From Lachnospiraceae bacterium UBA4260 (GTDB lineage: Bacteria; Bacillota; Clostridia; Lachnospirales; Lachnospiraceae), in NCBI GenBank assembly GCA_002395235.1, contig DGWK01000029.1, positions 13,682-34,564 of the forward strand: a stretch of DNA of 20,883 bases. Reading direction: 5' to 3'. Under the pieces are notes generated by a model. It made no database searches, was not told the DNA's origin, and was given only the letters and a program-made list of their open reading frames with translations. Of this stretch, positions 1 through 6,360 are shown piece by piece. A program made the position numbers and the translations under genes. Positions within the stretch are counted from its first letter, which is position 1. Each line of letters begins with the position of its first letter.

Positions 1-162
1 TGGGACCAGTACGAGGCGGCCATCGATGAGATGCTGCAAAAGACCAACACTTCCTACGCGCCCTGGTACATCCTGGAGTCCAACGACAAGAAATACGCGC
101 GCATCAAGGCCCTTCAGATCGTGGTCGATTCGATCCGCAAGGCCTGCGAGGAGAAAGACTGA
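1..162 (+). CDS. Polyphosphate kinase 2 family protein, C-terminal end (partial)
   Basis: The window opens inside a reading frame that runs 53 codons to TGA at 160-162. The visible residues include WDQYEAAIDEM, then APWYILESNDKKYAR, the usual C-terminal signature of PPK2-type polyphosphate:nucleotide phosphotransferases: an invariant PW followed by an acidic or amide residue, a lysine pair and an arginine ahead of a last helix. PPK2 enzymes are cytosolic and move phosphate between polyphosphate and nucleotides. Walker A, Walker B and the lid lie upstream of the window, so the subclass (AMP, ADP or GDP acceptor) cannot be judged. A rho-independent terminator follows at 251-283, so it is probably transcribed apart from the potassium operon. 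I am confident of the family and not of the specificity. Confidence 0.8.
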   Translation, partial: WDQYEAAIDEMLQKTNTSYAPWYILESNDKKYARIKALQIVVDSIRKACEEKD

Positions 163-201
163 GCGGAATAACGCAGCGGCTCGCTCTGACTGAGCGGAAT
201 A
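157..201. repeat. Pair of 14-bp direct repeats after the PPK2 stop
   Basis: GACTGAGCGGAATA occurs at 157-170, spanning the stop codon of the PPK2 gene, and again at 188-201, start-to-start distance 31 bp. A related 'gactcgc' segment follows each copy imperfectly. It looks like a small local duplication of the gene's end. No function is assigned. Confidence 0.5.
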
Positions 202-250
202 GCACAAAGACTCGCAATGCGATCCTTGAATAGAGTGCACACAAACCAAG

Positions 251-283
251 CGCCCCGACCACCAAAAGGCCGGGGCGTTTTTT
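251..283 (+). terminator. Rho-independent terminator of the PPK2 gene
   Basis: CGCCCCG (251-257) pairs with CGGGGCG (271-277). The stem continues past one A/C mismatch into CC/GG around an accaaaa loop, and a run of six T follows at 278-283. Position and orientation fit termination of the plus-strand PPK2 gene before the potassium operon promoter. Confidence 0.88.
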
Positions 284-292
284 GCCGCAATC

Positions 293-321
293 TTTATACC
301 ATCTTTATATCCATCTTAATA
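293..321 (+). promoter_or_regulatory. Triple TTTATA-type direct repeat, candidate KdpE-like operator
   Basis: TTTATA at 293-298 and 304-309 and TTAATA at 316-321 lie on one strand at 11- and 12-bp periods, each preceded by ATC or a close variant. OmpR/PhoB-family regulators, which include KdpE, bind head-to-tail repeats of this period. The E. coli kdpFABC operator, as I recall it, is likewise TTTATA-N5-TTTACA. The array lies 30-58 bp upstream of the -10 at 351, where an activator would sit, and the operon encodes a KdpE-like protein. Binding is inferred. Confidence 0.55.
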
Positions 322-350
322 CCCTTATCCCCGTTTAATGCCCCGCCCAC

Positions 351-356
351 TATAAT
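351..356 (+). promoter_or_regulatory. -10 box of the ktr operon promoter
   Basis: A consensus TATAAT stands 28 bp before the KtrB start codon. The expected -35 position (about 328-333) reads tccccg, far from consensus. A perfect -10, poor -35 and repeats just upstream are typical of an activator-dependent promoter. The predicted start site is near 363, giving a leader of about 22 nt that contains the ribosome binding site AAAGGAG at 371-377. Confidence 0.55.
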
Positions 357-384
357 TTGAACCACAGAGGAAAGGAGAACAGGA

Positions 385-1716
385 ATGCAGCTCACAAAAA
401 ATTTGAGAGTCTCCTCTTTTCAGATCATTACGGGGAGTTTTCTCGGGATCATCCTGCTGGGCGCCTTTATGCTCATGCTCCCCGTTTCTTCCGTGGACGG
501 CGTCTGGACGCCGTTCGGAGACGCTCTCTTTACTTCAACATCCGCCGTCTGTGTGACCGGACTGGTCGTACAGGACACATTCCGCTACTGGTCGCTCTTT
601 GGCAGGCTGATCATACTGTTTCTGATCCAGATCGGCGGCCTCGGAACGATCACTCTCGCCGTTGTCGCCACCGTGCTGGCCGGACGCAAGGTGAGCCTTT
701 TTCAGCGCAGCATTTTAAGGGACGCCGTCAGCGCTGACCAGGTCGGCGGTATTGCGCGTTTTGCTCTTTTTATCCTGTCGGGCACCCTGACAGTGGAGTT
801 TCTGGGCGCTGCCGCTCTTTTCCCTGTTTTCTTAAAGAAATATCCGCTGCCGAGGAGCCTTTTCTATTCCCTGTTTCATTCGGTCTCGGCCTTCTGCAAC
901 GCGGGATTTGACCTTATGGGGGAGGAGCAGCCGTTTTCCTCCCTGACCGGCTTTACCGGAAGCATTCCGGTAAATCTGATCATCATGTCGCTGATCGTTC
1001 TGGGCGGTCTCGGTTTCCGGACCTGGGAAGACATCCGCGCGAATAAGCTCCGGCTTCACAAGTATCGTCTCCAGACCAAAATGATCCTGGTGACTACCGC
1101 GGTCCTGATCTTCCTTCCGGCCATCGCTTTTTTCATCATCGAGTACCCGGGCCTCCCCCTCAGGGAAAGGGTCCTGGCGTCGCTTTTCCAGTCGGTCACC
1201 ACAAGAACGGCCGGTTTCAACACCACCGACTACGCGCAGTTTACGGAGAGCGGCAAGCTGCTGAGCATAATCCTCATGCTGATCGGCGGCTCCCCCGGCT
1301 CCACGGCGGGCGGCATGAAGACTACAACAATCGCGGTCCTGCTCCTAAACGCGCACGGAACATTTCGTCACAGAGACGAGGCCTCCGCGTTTTCCCGGCG
1401 GATCAGCGACCAGACTGTCAAAATAGCGGCGACCATTTTCGCCCTCTACCTCGGCCTGTTCACTCTCAGCGCCATAATCATCAGTCTCGCCGAGTCGCTC
1501 CCTCTGCTCACCTGCATGTTTGAGGCGGCCTCCGCCATAGGCACTGTGGGACTGACACTCGGCATTACGCCGCAGCTGAGCTCTCTCTCCAGAGCAATTC
1601 TTGTTTTTCTTATGTATTTTGGCAGGGTCGGCGGACTGACTCTGATCTATGCGGCCGTGCCTTCGCAGAGGATGAGAAACCAGAGGCTCCCGCTCGAGAA
1701 CGTCGCGGTCGGCTAA
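385..1716 (+). CDS. ktrB: KtrB/TrkH-family potassium channel subunit
   Basis: Integral membrane pore subunit that takes up K+, usually Na+-coupled and gated by a cytosolic RCK ring. The 443-residue length is normal for KtrB. All four selectivity loops are visible, each with its key glycine: CVTGL near residue 60, CNAGF near 172, TAGF near 276 and GTVGLT near 388. The SPGSTAGGMKTTT segment matches the family's gating-loop region after the third membrane-pore-membrane unit. The start is ATG 385, with AAAGGAG seven bases upstream. It is the first gene of an operon; KtrA begins 15 bp after its stop. The KdpDE-like pair downstream suggests control by potassium limitation or turgor. KtrB versus TrkH naming rests on length and operon context. 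Confidence 0.92.
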   Translation: MQLTKNLRVSSFQIITGSFLGIILLGAFMLMLPVSSVDGVWTPFGDALFTSTSAVCVTGLVVQDTFRYWSLFGRLIILFLIQIGGLGTITLAVVATVLAGRKVSLFQRSILRDAVSADQVGGIARFALFILSGTLTVEFLGAAALFPVFLKKYPLPRSLFYSLFHSVSAFCNAGFDLMGEEQPFSSLTGFTGSIPVNLIIMSLIVLGGLGFRTWEDIRANKLRLHKYRLQTKMILVTTAVLIFLPAIAFFIIEYPGLPLRERVLASLFQSVTTRTAGFNTTDYAQFTESGKLLSIILMLIGGSPGSTAGGMKTTTIAVLLLNAHGTFRHRDEASAFSRRISDQTVKIAATIFALYLGLFTLSAIIISLAESLPLLTCMFEAASAIGTVGLTLGITPQLSSLSRAILVFLMYFGRVGGLTLIYAAVPSQRMRNQRLPLENVAVG

Positions 1717-1731
1717 AATGGAGGATTTAAT

Positions 1732-2169
1732 ATGAAGTCAATACTGATCATAGGACTGGGCAGGTTCGGAAGACACTGCGCCAGAAAACTGAACGAGATG
1801 GGTCATCAGGTCATGGCCGTCGATATGCTCGAAGAGCGCGTGGACGCGGTCCTTCCCTATGTGACGGACGGGCTGATCGGCAACAGCACGCGCGCCGACT
1901 TCATGCAGACCCTGGGGGTCCGCAATTATGACGTGTGCGTCGTCGCGATCGGAGACGATTTCCAGTCTTCCCTGGAGACAACGGCCCTTCTCAAGGATCT
2001 GGGCGCCCAGCACGTGGTCGCAAGAGCCGCAAGAGATGTACACGCCAGGTTCCTTGCCAGAAATGGCGCCGATGAGGTGATCTATCCCGAAAGACAGCTT
2101 GCCGAATGGACGGCAATACGTTATAGTTCAAACCATATTTTGGACTACACTCCTCTCGGAGAAGAGTAA
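1732..2169 (+). CDS. ktrA: KtrA/TrkA RCK N-terminal domain, ended by an in-frame TAA
   Basis: Cytosolic regulator of the KtrB channel. It has the Rossmann RCK_N fold, with GLGRFG at residues 8-13, an acidic residue closing strand 2 (VD), and GNSTRADF, where ATP/ADP or NAD(H) binds. GGAGG lies seven bases before ATG 1732. The frame stops at TAA 2167-2169 after PLGEE, but the same frame continues at once as AVYEMSIPDNWTG. KtrA homologues commonly read EEY-x-VYEMSIP there, so the stop sits where a tyrosine codon (TAT/TAC) is expected. Read through, the protein would be 214 residues, a normal KtrA length. As it stands this is an RCK_N-only protein of 145 residues. Nonsense mutation, sequencing error, readthrough or reinitiation are all open. 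Confidence 0.85.
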   Translation: MKSILIIGLGRFGRHCARKLNEMGHQVMAVDMLEERVDAVLPYVTDGLIGNSTRADFMQTLGVRNYDVCVVAIGDDFQSSLETTALLKDLGAQHVVARAARDVHARFLARNGADEVIYPERQLAEWTAIRYSSNHILDYTPLGEE

Positions 2170-2181
2170 GCGGTCTATGAA

Positions 2182-2376
2182 ATGTCGATCCCCGATAACT
2201 GGACCGGAATGAGTCTGGCTTCCCTGGATCTGAGGCGCAAACATAAGATCAACGTATTTGCCATCAAGCAAGGCGAACTGCTGATCACCGACATCAACCC
2301 CGACGCCCCTCTTCGCAGGAATCAGACCCTGATGGTCATTGGAAAGAACAAGGACGTCGATAAATGTTTCCATTAA
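2182..2376 (+). CDS. KtrA/TrkA C-terminal (RCK_C) domain, detached by the TAA
   Basis: 64 residues from an in-frame ATG in the same frame as the upstream KtrA part. The content is a complete TrkA_C domain: MSIPDNWTGMSLASLDLR, then INVFAI, a hydrophobic strand (LLITDINP) and a final TLMVIGK strand. In KtrA this domain sits below the RCK ring, helps dimerise it, and in many Bacillota binds cyclic di-AMP. No good ribosome binding site serves this ATG: the nearest purine-rich stretch (GGAGAAGAG, 2158-2166) lies about 15 bases upstream. Separate translation would therefore need coupling to the TAA 13 bp earlier. It is probably the downstream half of a broken or recoded ktrA. It overlaps the kinase gene start by 13 bp. 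Confidence 0.6.
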   Translation: MSIPDNWTGMSLASLDLRRKHKINVFAIKQGELLITDINPDAPLRRNQTLMVIGKNKDVDKCFH

Positions 2377-3974
2377 GATCTGATAACAGGCATATGGGCG
2401 GCAAAATACAGAAAAGCCCCCTTTTCGCAGTTCTGGGCGCCGCAAACAGCAGAAATCTCGTTCTCGATTTTCTGATCTACAACGGCGTTCTGGCCGTCTG
2501 CACGCTGGTGGGACTGCTCTTTCGCTCCCTCGGGTTTTCGGACGCGACGATCATATCCGTCTATATTTTGGGCGTATTGATCTCCGCCGTGCTGATCACA
2601 AACTACATCAGCAACTTCATAGTGTCCTTCGAGGCGATGATCGTCTTCAACTTCTTCTTCACGCAGCCGCTGTTCACGCTCCACGCCTACGACGCGGAAT
2701 ATCCCGTCACTTTCGTCGTCATGCTGATCGTCTCCTACATATCCTGCACCATCGCGGCCAGGCTCAAGGCGATCGCCAGGCAGTCCGACGCCATGTACGC
2801 CCGCACAAAGCTTCTGTTTGATACGGCGAGCCAGCTCCACAAGCTGAGCGGGTACGACGAGATCCTCTTCACGACAGGCGCGCAGCTCACCAAGCTCATG
2901 AACAAGCAGGTCTGCCTGTACGATCAGAGCAGGGGCGCCGACACCTGCCTCGTCTTCTCTCCCGGGAAGTCTTCTCCCGAGGAACTTCCCACTGACGGCA
3001 AAAGTCTGCCGGCCGTAAAGCGGGTCTTTATGACAGGAAGTGAGGCCGGAAGCGGAACGGACGAGTTTCCCGCCAATCCCATGCGTTTTCTTCCCGTCAG
3101 CAGCCACGACCGGGTATACGCCGTCGCCGCCTACAGCGTGGAAGATGAATCGGATGACCGGACCGGCCAGTTTGACCGGGGCCTGATCGTCTCCGTGCTC
3201 GGAGAGTGCTCCATGGCGCTCGAGAAGGAGCGCATACAGCGGGAGAAAGAGGAAGAAGTTCTGCGCCGCCGCAATGAGAAGCTTCGCGCGGACCTTCTGC
3301 GCTCCATCTCCCACGACCTGCGCACGCCGCTCACCTCCATATCGGGGAACGCCAGCAATCTCCTCACCTCGGCAGACACTCTCGACGAAGCGACGCGCCG
3401 GCAGCTCTATCAGGATATCTACGACGACTCCACGTGGCTCAGCAGTCTGGTCGAAAACCTGCTGGCCGTTAGCCGCATCGAAGACGGGACCATGCAGCTG
3501 CACCGCAGCCCGGAGCTTTTGGACGACATCATCTCCGAGGCGCTCCTTCACATCGACCGAAGAAGCAGCGCTTACAAGATCCTGTTCGAGCCCTCCGCGG
3601 ACCCGATCATCGTCGATGTGGACGGCCGGCTGATCGTGCAGGTCCTCATCAACCTCGTAGACAATGCGATCCGATACACCCCTCCGGGTACCACCATCCG
3701 GATCCGGAGCGAGAATCTCCGAGACTGCGCCAAAGTCTCTGTCTCCGACGACGGCCCCGGCATCCCGGACGAGGAGAAGGACCGGGTGTTCGCAATGTTT
3801 TACAGCGGTTCCCGGAAGGTGACCGACTCCAAGAGAAGCCTCGGCCTGGGACTTGCTCTCTGCCGCTCCATCGTCCGCGCGCACGAGTGCGAGATCATGC
3901 TGGACGACAACCTGCCGCACGGCTGCGTCTTTTCCTTTACACTGCCCATTAAGGAGGTCACACTTCATGAATAA
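2364..3974 (+). CDS. kdpD: Short KdpD-like sensor histidine kinase (no KdpD/Usp N-terminus)
   Basis: Membrane sensor kinase of 536 residues. Order of parts: a short cytosolic start, a DUF4118 four-helix membrane unit (about 30-140, with NFFFTQPLFTLHAYD typical of KdpD), a GAF-like region (about 150-285), a coiled linker, a HisKA H-box (SHDLRTPL, phospho-acceptor H317) and an ATPase domain with N-box NLVDNAIRYTPPG (N434), DDGPGIPDE and GLGLAL. Full KdpD is near 900 residues. The N-terminal Walker-type KdpD domain and Usp domain are absent here, and the gene starts cleanly just before DUF4118. AAGGA lies nine bases before ATG 2364, inside the end of ktrA; ATG 2394 is a weaker alternative. It overlaps the regulator by 8 bp, implying translational coupling. 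No kdpFABC is in view. Confidence 0.88.
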   Translation: MFPLRSDNRHMGGKIQKSPLFAVLGAANSRNLVLDFLIYNGVLAVCTLVGLLFRSLGFSDATIISVYILGVLISAVLITNYISNFIVSFEAMIVFNFFFTQPLFTLHAYDAEYPVTFVVMLIVSYISCTIAARLKAIARQSDAMYARTKLLFDTASQLHKLSGYDEILFTTGAQLTKLMNKQVCLYDQSRGADTCLVFSPGKSSPEELPTDGKSLPAVKRVFMTGSEAGSGTDEFPANPMRFLPVSSHDRVYAVAAYSVEDESDDRTGQFDRGLIVSVLGECSMALEKERIQREKEEEVLRRRNEKLRADLLRSISHDLRTPLTSISGNASNLLTSADTLDEATRRQLYQDIYDDSTWLSSLVENLLAVSRIEDGTMQLHRSPELLDDIISEALLHIDRRSSAYKILFEPSADPIIVDVDGRLIVQVLINLVDNAIRYTPPGTTIRIRSENLRDCAKVSVSDDGPGIPDEEKDRVFAMFYSGSRKVTDSKRSLGLGLALCRSIVRAHECEIMLDDNLPHGCVFSFTLPIKEVTLHE

Positions 3975-4659
3975 ATTTATGGTCCTGGTCGTGGAGGATG
4001 ACAAGCTCATACAGAACCTGATGTCCACGACACTCGATATCCACAACTACCGCTATCTGACCGCTTCGAGCGCCTCGGACGCGCTCCTGCAGATCACTTC
4101 CCACAATCCGGACGTCATCTTCCTGGATCTGGGCCTTCCGGATATGGACGGCGTGGACCTGATCCGCAAGATCCGCACCTGGTCGGCGACACCGATCATC
4201 GTCATCAGTGCCCGCAGCGAAGACGCGGACAAAATCGAAGCCCTGGACGCCGGCGCCGACGACTATCTGACCAAGCCTTTCTCTGTAGACGAGCTTCTGG
4301 CAAGGCTTCGGGTCACCCAGAGACGCCTCGCCGCGTCGCAGGGGTCCCTGCCCTCCCATATATTTGAAAACGGAGACCTCAAGGTCGATTTTGCCGCGGG
4401 GACCGCTTACATGGGCGGCGAAGAGCTTTCCCTGACTCCGATCGAATACCGGCTGCTCTGTCTGTTTTGCAAGAACATCGGCAAAACATTGACCCACACC
4501 TACCTGACGGACGCCATCTGGGGCGGCACCTTCGACAGCGATCTCGCTTCCCTCAGAGTTTTTATGGCTTCCCTGCGAAAAAAGATCGAAAAAGACACCA
4601 CGCACCCGCAGTATATTCAGACCAGAATCGGCGTCGGATACCGAATGAACAGAGTTTAG
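3967..4659 (+). CDS. kdpE: KdpE-like OmpR-family response regulator
   Basis: Cytosolic DNA-binding regulator of 230 residues. The receiver domain shows the acidic pocket EDD (10-12), phospho-acceptor D54 in FLDLGLPDMDG, S81 and K103 in YLTKPF. The winged-helix Trans_reg_C domain follows, with LTPIEYRLL, the recognition-helix segment LRVFMASLRKKIE and wing TRIGVGYRM. The start is ATG 3967, with AAGGAGGT seven to eight bases upstream; a much longer in-frame extension would overlap the kinase gene and lacks such a site. It is the partner of the kinase it overlaps. Its probable target is the repeat array at 293-321 before ktrB, which would make the operon self-regulated. KdpE is the closest family by sequence feel and partner; the target is inferred. 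Confidence 0.9.
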   Translation: MNKFMVLVVEDDKLIQNLMSTTLDIHNYRYLTASSASDALLQITSHNPDVIFLDLGLPDMDGVDLIRKIRTWSATPIIVISARSEDADKIEALDAGADDYLTKPFSVDELLARLRVTQRRLAASQGSLPSHIFENGDLKVDFAAGTAYMGGEELSLTPIEYRLLCLFCKNIGKTLTHTYLTDAIWGGTFDSDLASLRVFMASLRKKIEKDTTHPQYIQTRIGVGYRMNRV

Positions 4660-4684
4660 GGCGGAGGGACCCCATGCCCCGCCC
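4659..4684 (+). other. GC-rich hairpin directly before a Shine-Dalgarno
   Basis: GGGCGG (4659-4664) can pair with CCGCCC (4679-4684), extended by GG/CC past a bulged A. It starts on the last base of the regulator's stop codon and ends on the base before AAAGGAGG (4685-4692). No T-run follows, so it is not a standard terminator. It may separate translation or stability of the regulator from the micropeptide downstream. Confidence 0.45.
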
Positions 4685-4698
4685 AAAGGAGGTATGCT

Positions 4699-4773
4699 AT
4701 GCGTGACATTTTATTATTTATTTTTTTCCTGCTCGATGCTTCTCTTATCGGATATATGCTCTGGAAACTGTGA
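4699..4773 (+). CDS. 24-residue single-pass membrane micropeptide
   Basis: ATG 4699 follows a near-perfect AAAGGAGG (4685-4692) at six bases and opens a 24-codon frame ending in TGA 4771-4773. The product starts MRDILLFIFFLL and ends GYMLWKL: one hydrophobic helix with a basic residue at each end and one aspartate inside. It lies 39 bp after the regulator and 70 bp before an NSS symporter. Two known precedents fit: KdpF, a roughly 29-residue stabiliser of the Kdp pump, and MetS, the small subunit encoded beside NSS methionine/alanine transporters. No homology to either can be claimed at this length. The alternative ATG 4694 sits only one base from the Shine-Dalgarno and is unlikely. Confidence 0.6.
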   Translation: MRDILLFIFFLLDASLIGYMLWKL

Positions 4774-4843
4774 AAAAGATAGATTTTGTTCCAAATCTGT
4801 TATATGATAGAAAAATCGACGAAATTAGAAGGAGGCTTTCATT

Positions 4844-6211
4844 TTGGAACAAAATCAACGCGGTTCATTCACAGGCAAACTGGGATTTGTCCTCTCCGCA
4901 GCCGGCGCTTCCGTCGGCCTGGGAAACATCTGGAGATTCCCTTACCTGGCAGCCAAGTACGGCGGCGGCGCATTTCTTCTTGTCTACATCATCCTTGCCC
5001 TTACCTTTGGCTACACGATGATCATCGCAGAGACAGCCATCGGGCGCTCTACACAGAAGAGTCCCGTGAGCGCCTTCCGCTTTTACAGTAAATCTCCCTA
5101 CGCCAAAGCCGGCGGCTGGCTCAACGCCATCGTGCCGATGCTGATCTGTCCCTATTACTCCGTAATCGGAGGCTGGGTCTGCAAATACCTCTTTGCATTC
5201 CTCACCACAGATATGGACGCAATCACCTCAGATACTTTTTTCACGGAATTCATCACGAACGGAGTCTCTGCGGAGTTCTGGTTCTTCGTTTTCCTGGCTC
5301 TCACTCTTGCCATCATCTATATGGGTGTGGAAAACGGCATTGAGAGAGTCTCCAAGTTCATGATGCCGATCCTGTTGGTCCTGGCGATTGTGATCAGTGT
5401 GTACACCATCACGCGCCCCGGCGCCATGGCCGGCGTCGCCTACCTGCTGATTCCTCACCTGGAGAACTTCTCCTGGATGACAGTGGTGTCCGCCATGGGC
5501 CAGATGTTCTATTCCCTGTCCATCGCCATGGGTATCCTGATCACCTTCGGTTCCTACATGAAGAAGGATGTCAGCATTGAAGATTCCACCCGTCAGGTCG
5601 AGTTCTTCGATACGGCTATCGCTATTTTGGCAGGTATGATGATCATTCCCGCGGTCTTCGCTTTCTCCGGCGGCGACCCGGAGCACTTAAACGCAGGGCC
5701 TTCCCTCATGTTCATAACGATGCCCAAGATCTTCGCGAGCATGGGCTTCGGACGCATGATCGGAATCCTGTTCTTCACGCTGGTGCTCTTCGCGGCGCTG
5801 ACCAGCTCCATCGCTCTCACGGAGAGCGCGGTGTCCACCATCGCCGATGAATTCAAGTGGAGCCGCTTCAAGTGCACCACAATCATGGCAGTGATCATGC
5901 TGGCGCTCGGAACACTCTCCTGCCTGGGCTACGGCCCGCTGGCGTTCATCACCATCATCGGAATGCCCTTCCTGGATTTCTTCGATTTCCTCACCAATTC
6001 CGTGATGATGCCCATCGCGGCGCTGGCCATCTGCCTGCTGGTGACAAGATGCATGGGCCTCGAGAGGCTCGAGCAGGAAGTCGAGGTCGACGGACATCCC
6101 TTCCGCCGCAAGAAGATCTTCCGGGTCATGATCCGCTATATCGCGCCCATCTTCGTTCTGATCATTCTGCTCAGTTCCATCGCGAATGCGTTCGGGCTGA
6201 TCTCGATGTGA
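4844..6211 (+). CDS. Sodium-dependent NSS/SNF-family amino-acid transporter
   Basis: Inner-membrane Na+:amino-acid symporter of the neurotransmitter:sodium symporter family, LeuT fold, 455 residues. The diagnostic TM1 segment ASVGLGNIWRFPYL (about residues 18-32) with the unwound GLGN and the Na+-site residues is intact, followed by YGGGAF. Length and the shortened C-terminus match bacterial 11-helix members such as MhsT and Tyt1, which carry hydrophobic or aromatic amino acids; the substrate here cannot be read from sequence. The start is TTG 4844, because AGAAGGAGG (4827-4835) stands eight bases before it and conservation begins at once. It may be cotranscribed with the micropeptide. The TGA at 6209-6211 falls inside a REP-like repeat. 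A strong terminator follows. Confidence 0.93.
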   Translation: MEQNQRGSFTGKLGFVLSAAGASVGLGNIWRFPYLAAKYGGGAFLLVYIILALTFGYTMIIAETAIGRSTQKSPVSAFRFYSKSPYAKAGGWLNAIVPMLICPYYSVIGGWVCKYLFAFLTTDMDAITSDTFFTEFITNGVSAEFWFFVFLALTLAIIYMGVENGIERVSKFMMPILLVLAIVISVYTITRPGAMAGVAYLLIPHLENFSWMTVVSAMGQMFYSLSIAMGILITFGSYMKKDVSIEDSTRQVEFFDTAIAILAGMMIIPAVFAFSGGDPEHLNAGPSLMFITMPKIFASMGFGRMIGILFFTLVLFAALTSSIALTESAVSTIADEFKWSRFKCTTIMAVIMLALGTLSCLGYGPLAFITIIGMPFLDFFDFLTNSVMMPIAALAICLLVTRCMGLERLEQEVEVDGHPFRRKKIFRVMIRYIAPIFVLIILLSSIANAFGLISM

Positions 6212-6249
6212 CACATTTTGTGTCACGGGGACGTATCTGCTGACACACT
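6207..6249. repeat. REP-like element, copy A
   Basis: GTGACACA (6208-6215) and TGTGTCAC (6219-6226) form a small palindrome over the symporter stop codon, followed by GGGGACGTATC (6227-6237) and TGACACAC. The GGGGACGTATC core with flanking TGACACA recurs at 6322-6360 inverted, and twice at 12739-12801. Copies in intergenic gaps with palindromic ends are typical of REP/RAYT-type bacterial repeats; no transposase is in the window. Confidence 0.75.
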
Positions 6250-6253
6250 TTTT

Positions 6254-6290
6254 ACGGGAGTGCTGCTCTGCTGCAGCGCTCCCGTGTTTT
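6254..6290 (+). terminator. Rho-independent terminator of the NSS transporter
   Basis: ACGGGAGTGCTGC (6254-6266) pairs with GCAGCGCTCCCGT (6273-6285), 13 bp with one G-T wobble and a six-base loop, then GTTTT. The minus-strand side is followed by AAAAA instead of T, so it serves only the plus-strand gene. It sits between inverted REP-like copies A and B. Confidence 0.85.
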
Positions 6291-6321
6291 ATGTTGGAGG
6301 GGATTTGGGGGACTTTCGCGG

Positions 6322-6360
6322 GTGTGTCACTTGATACGTCCCCCTGACACACCTGACACA
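6322..6360. repeat. REP-like element, copy B
   Basis: TGTGTCACTTGATACGTCCC starts at 6323, followed by CCTGACACAC and a second TGACACA ending at 6360. It is the inverted counterpart of copy A and matches the right arm of the palindrome at 12772-12801 almost exactly. It abuts the stop codon of the minus-strand ABC gene (TCA, 6361-6363). Confidence 0.8.

Noticed and set aside
2373..4046. 557-codon open frame on the minus strand, opposite the kinase gene
   Set aside because: It mirrors a strongly supported histidine kinase with all motifs. Its translation has no recognisable domain, and long antisense frames are expected with this codon bias.
4781..4798. Small inverted repeat AGATTT/AAATCT between the micropeptide and the symporter
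   Set aside because: Only six AT-rich pairs with a six-base loop. It is too weak to call an operator or terminator, and no clear promoter could be placed around it.
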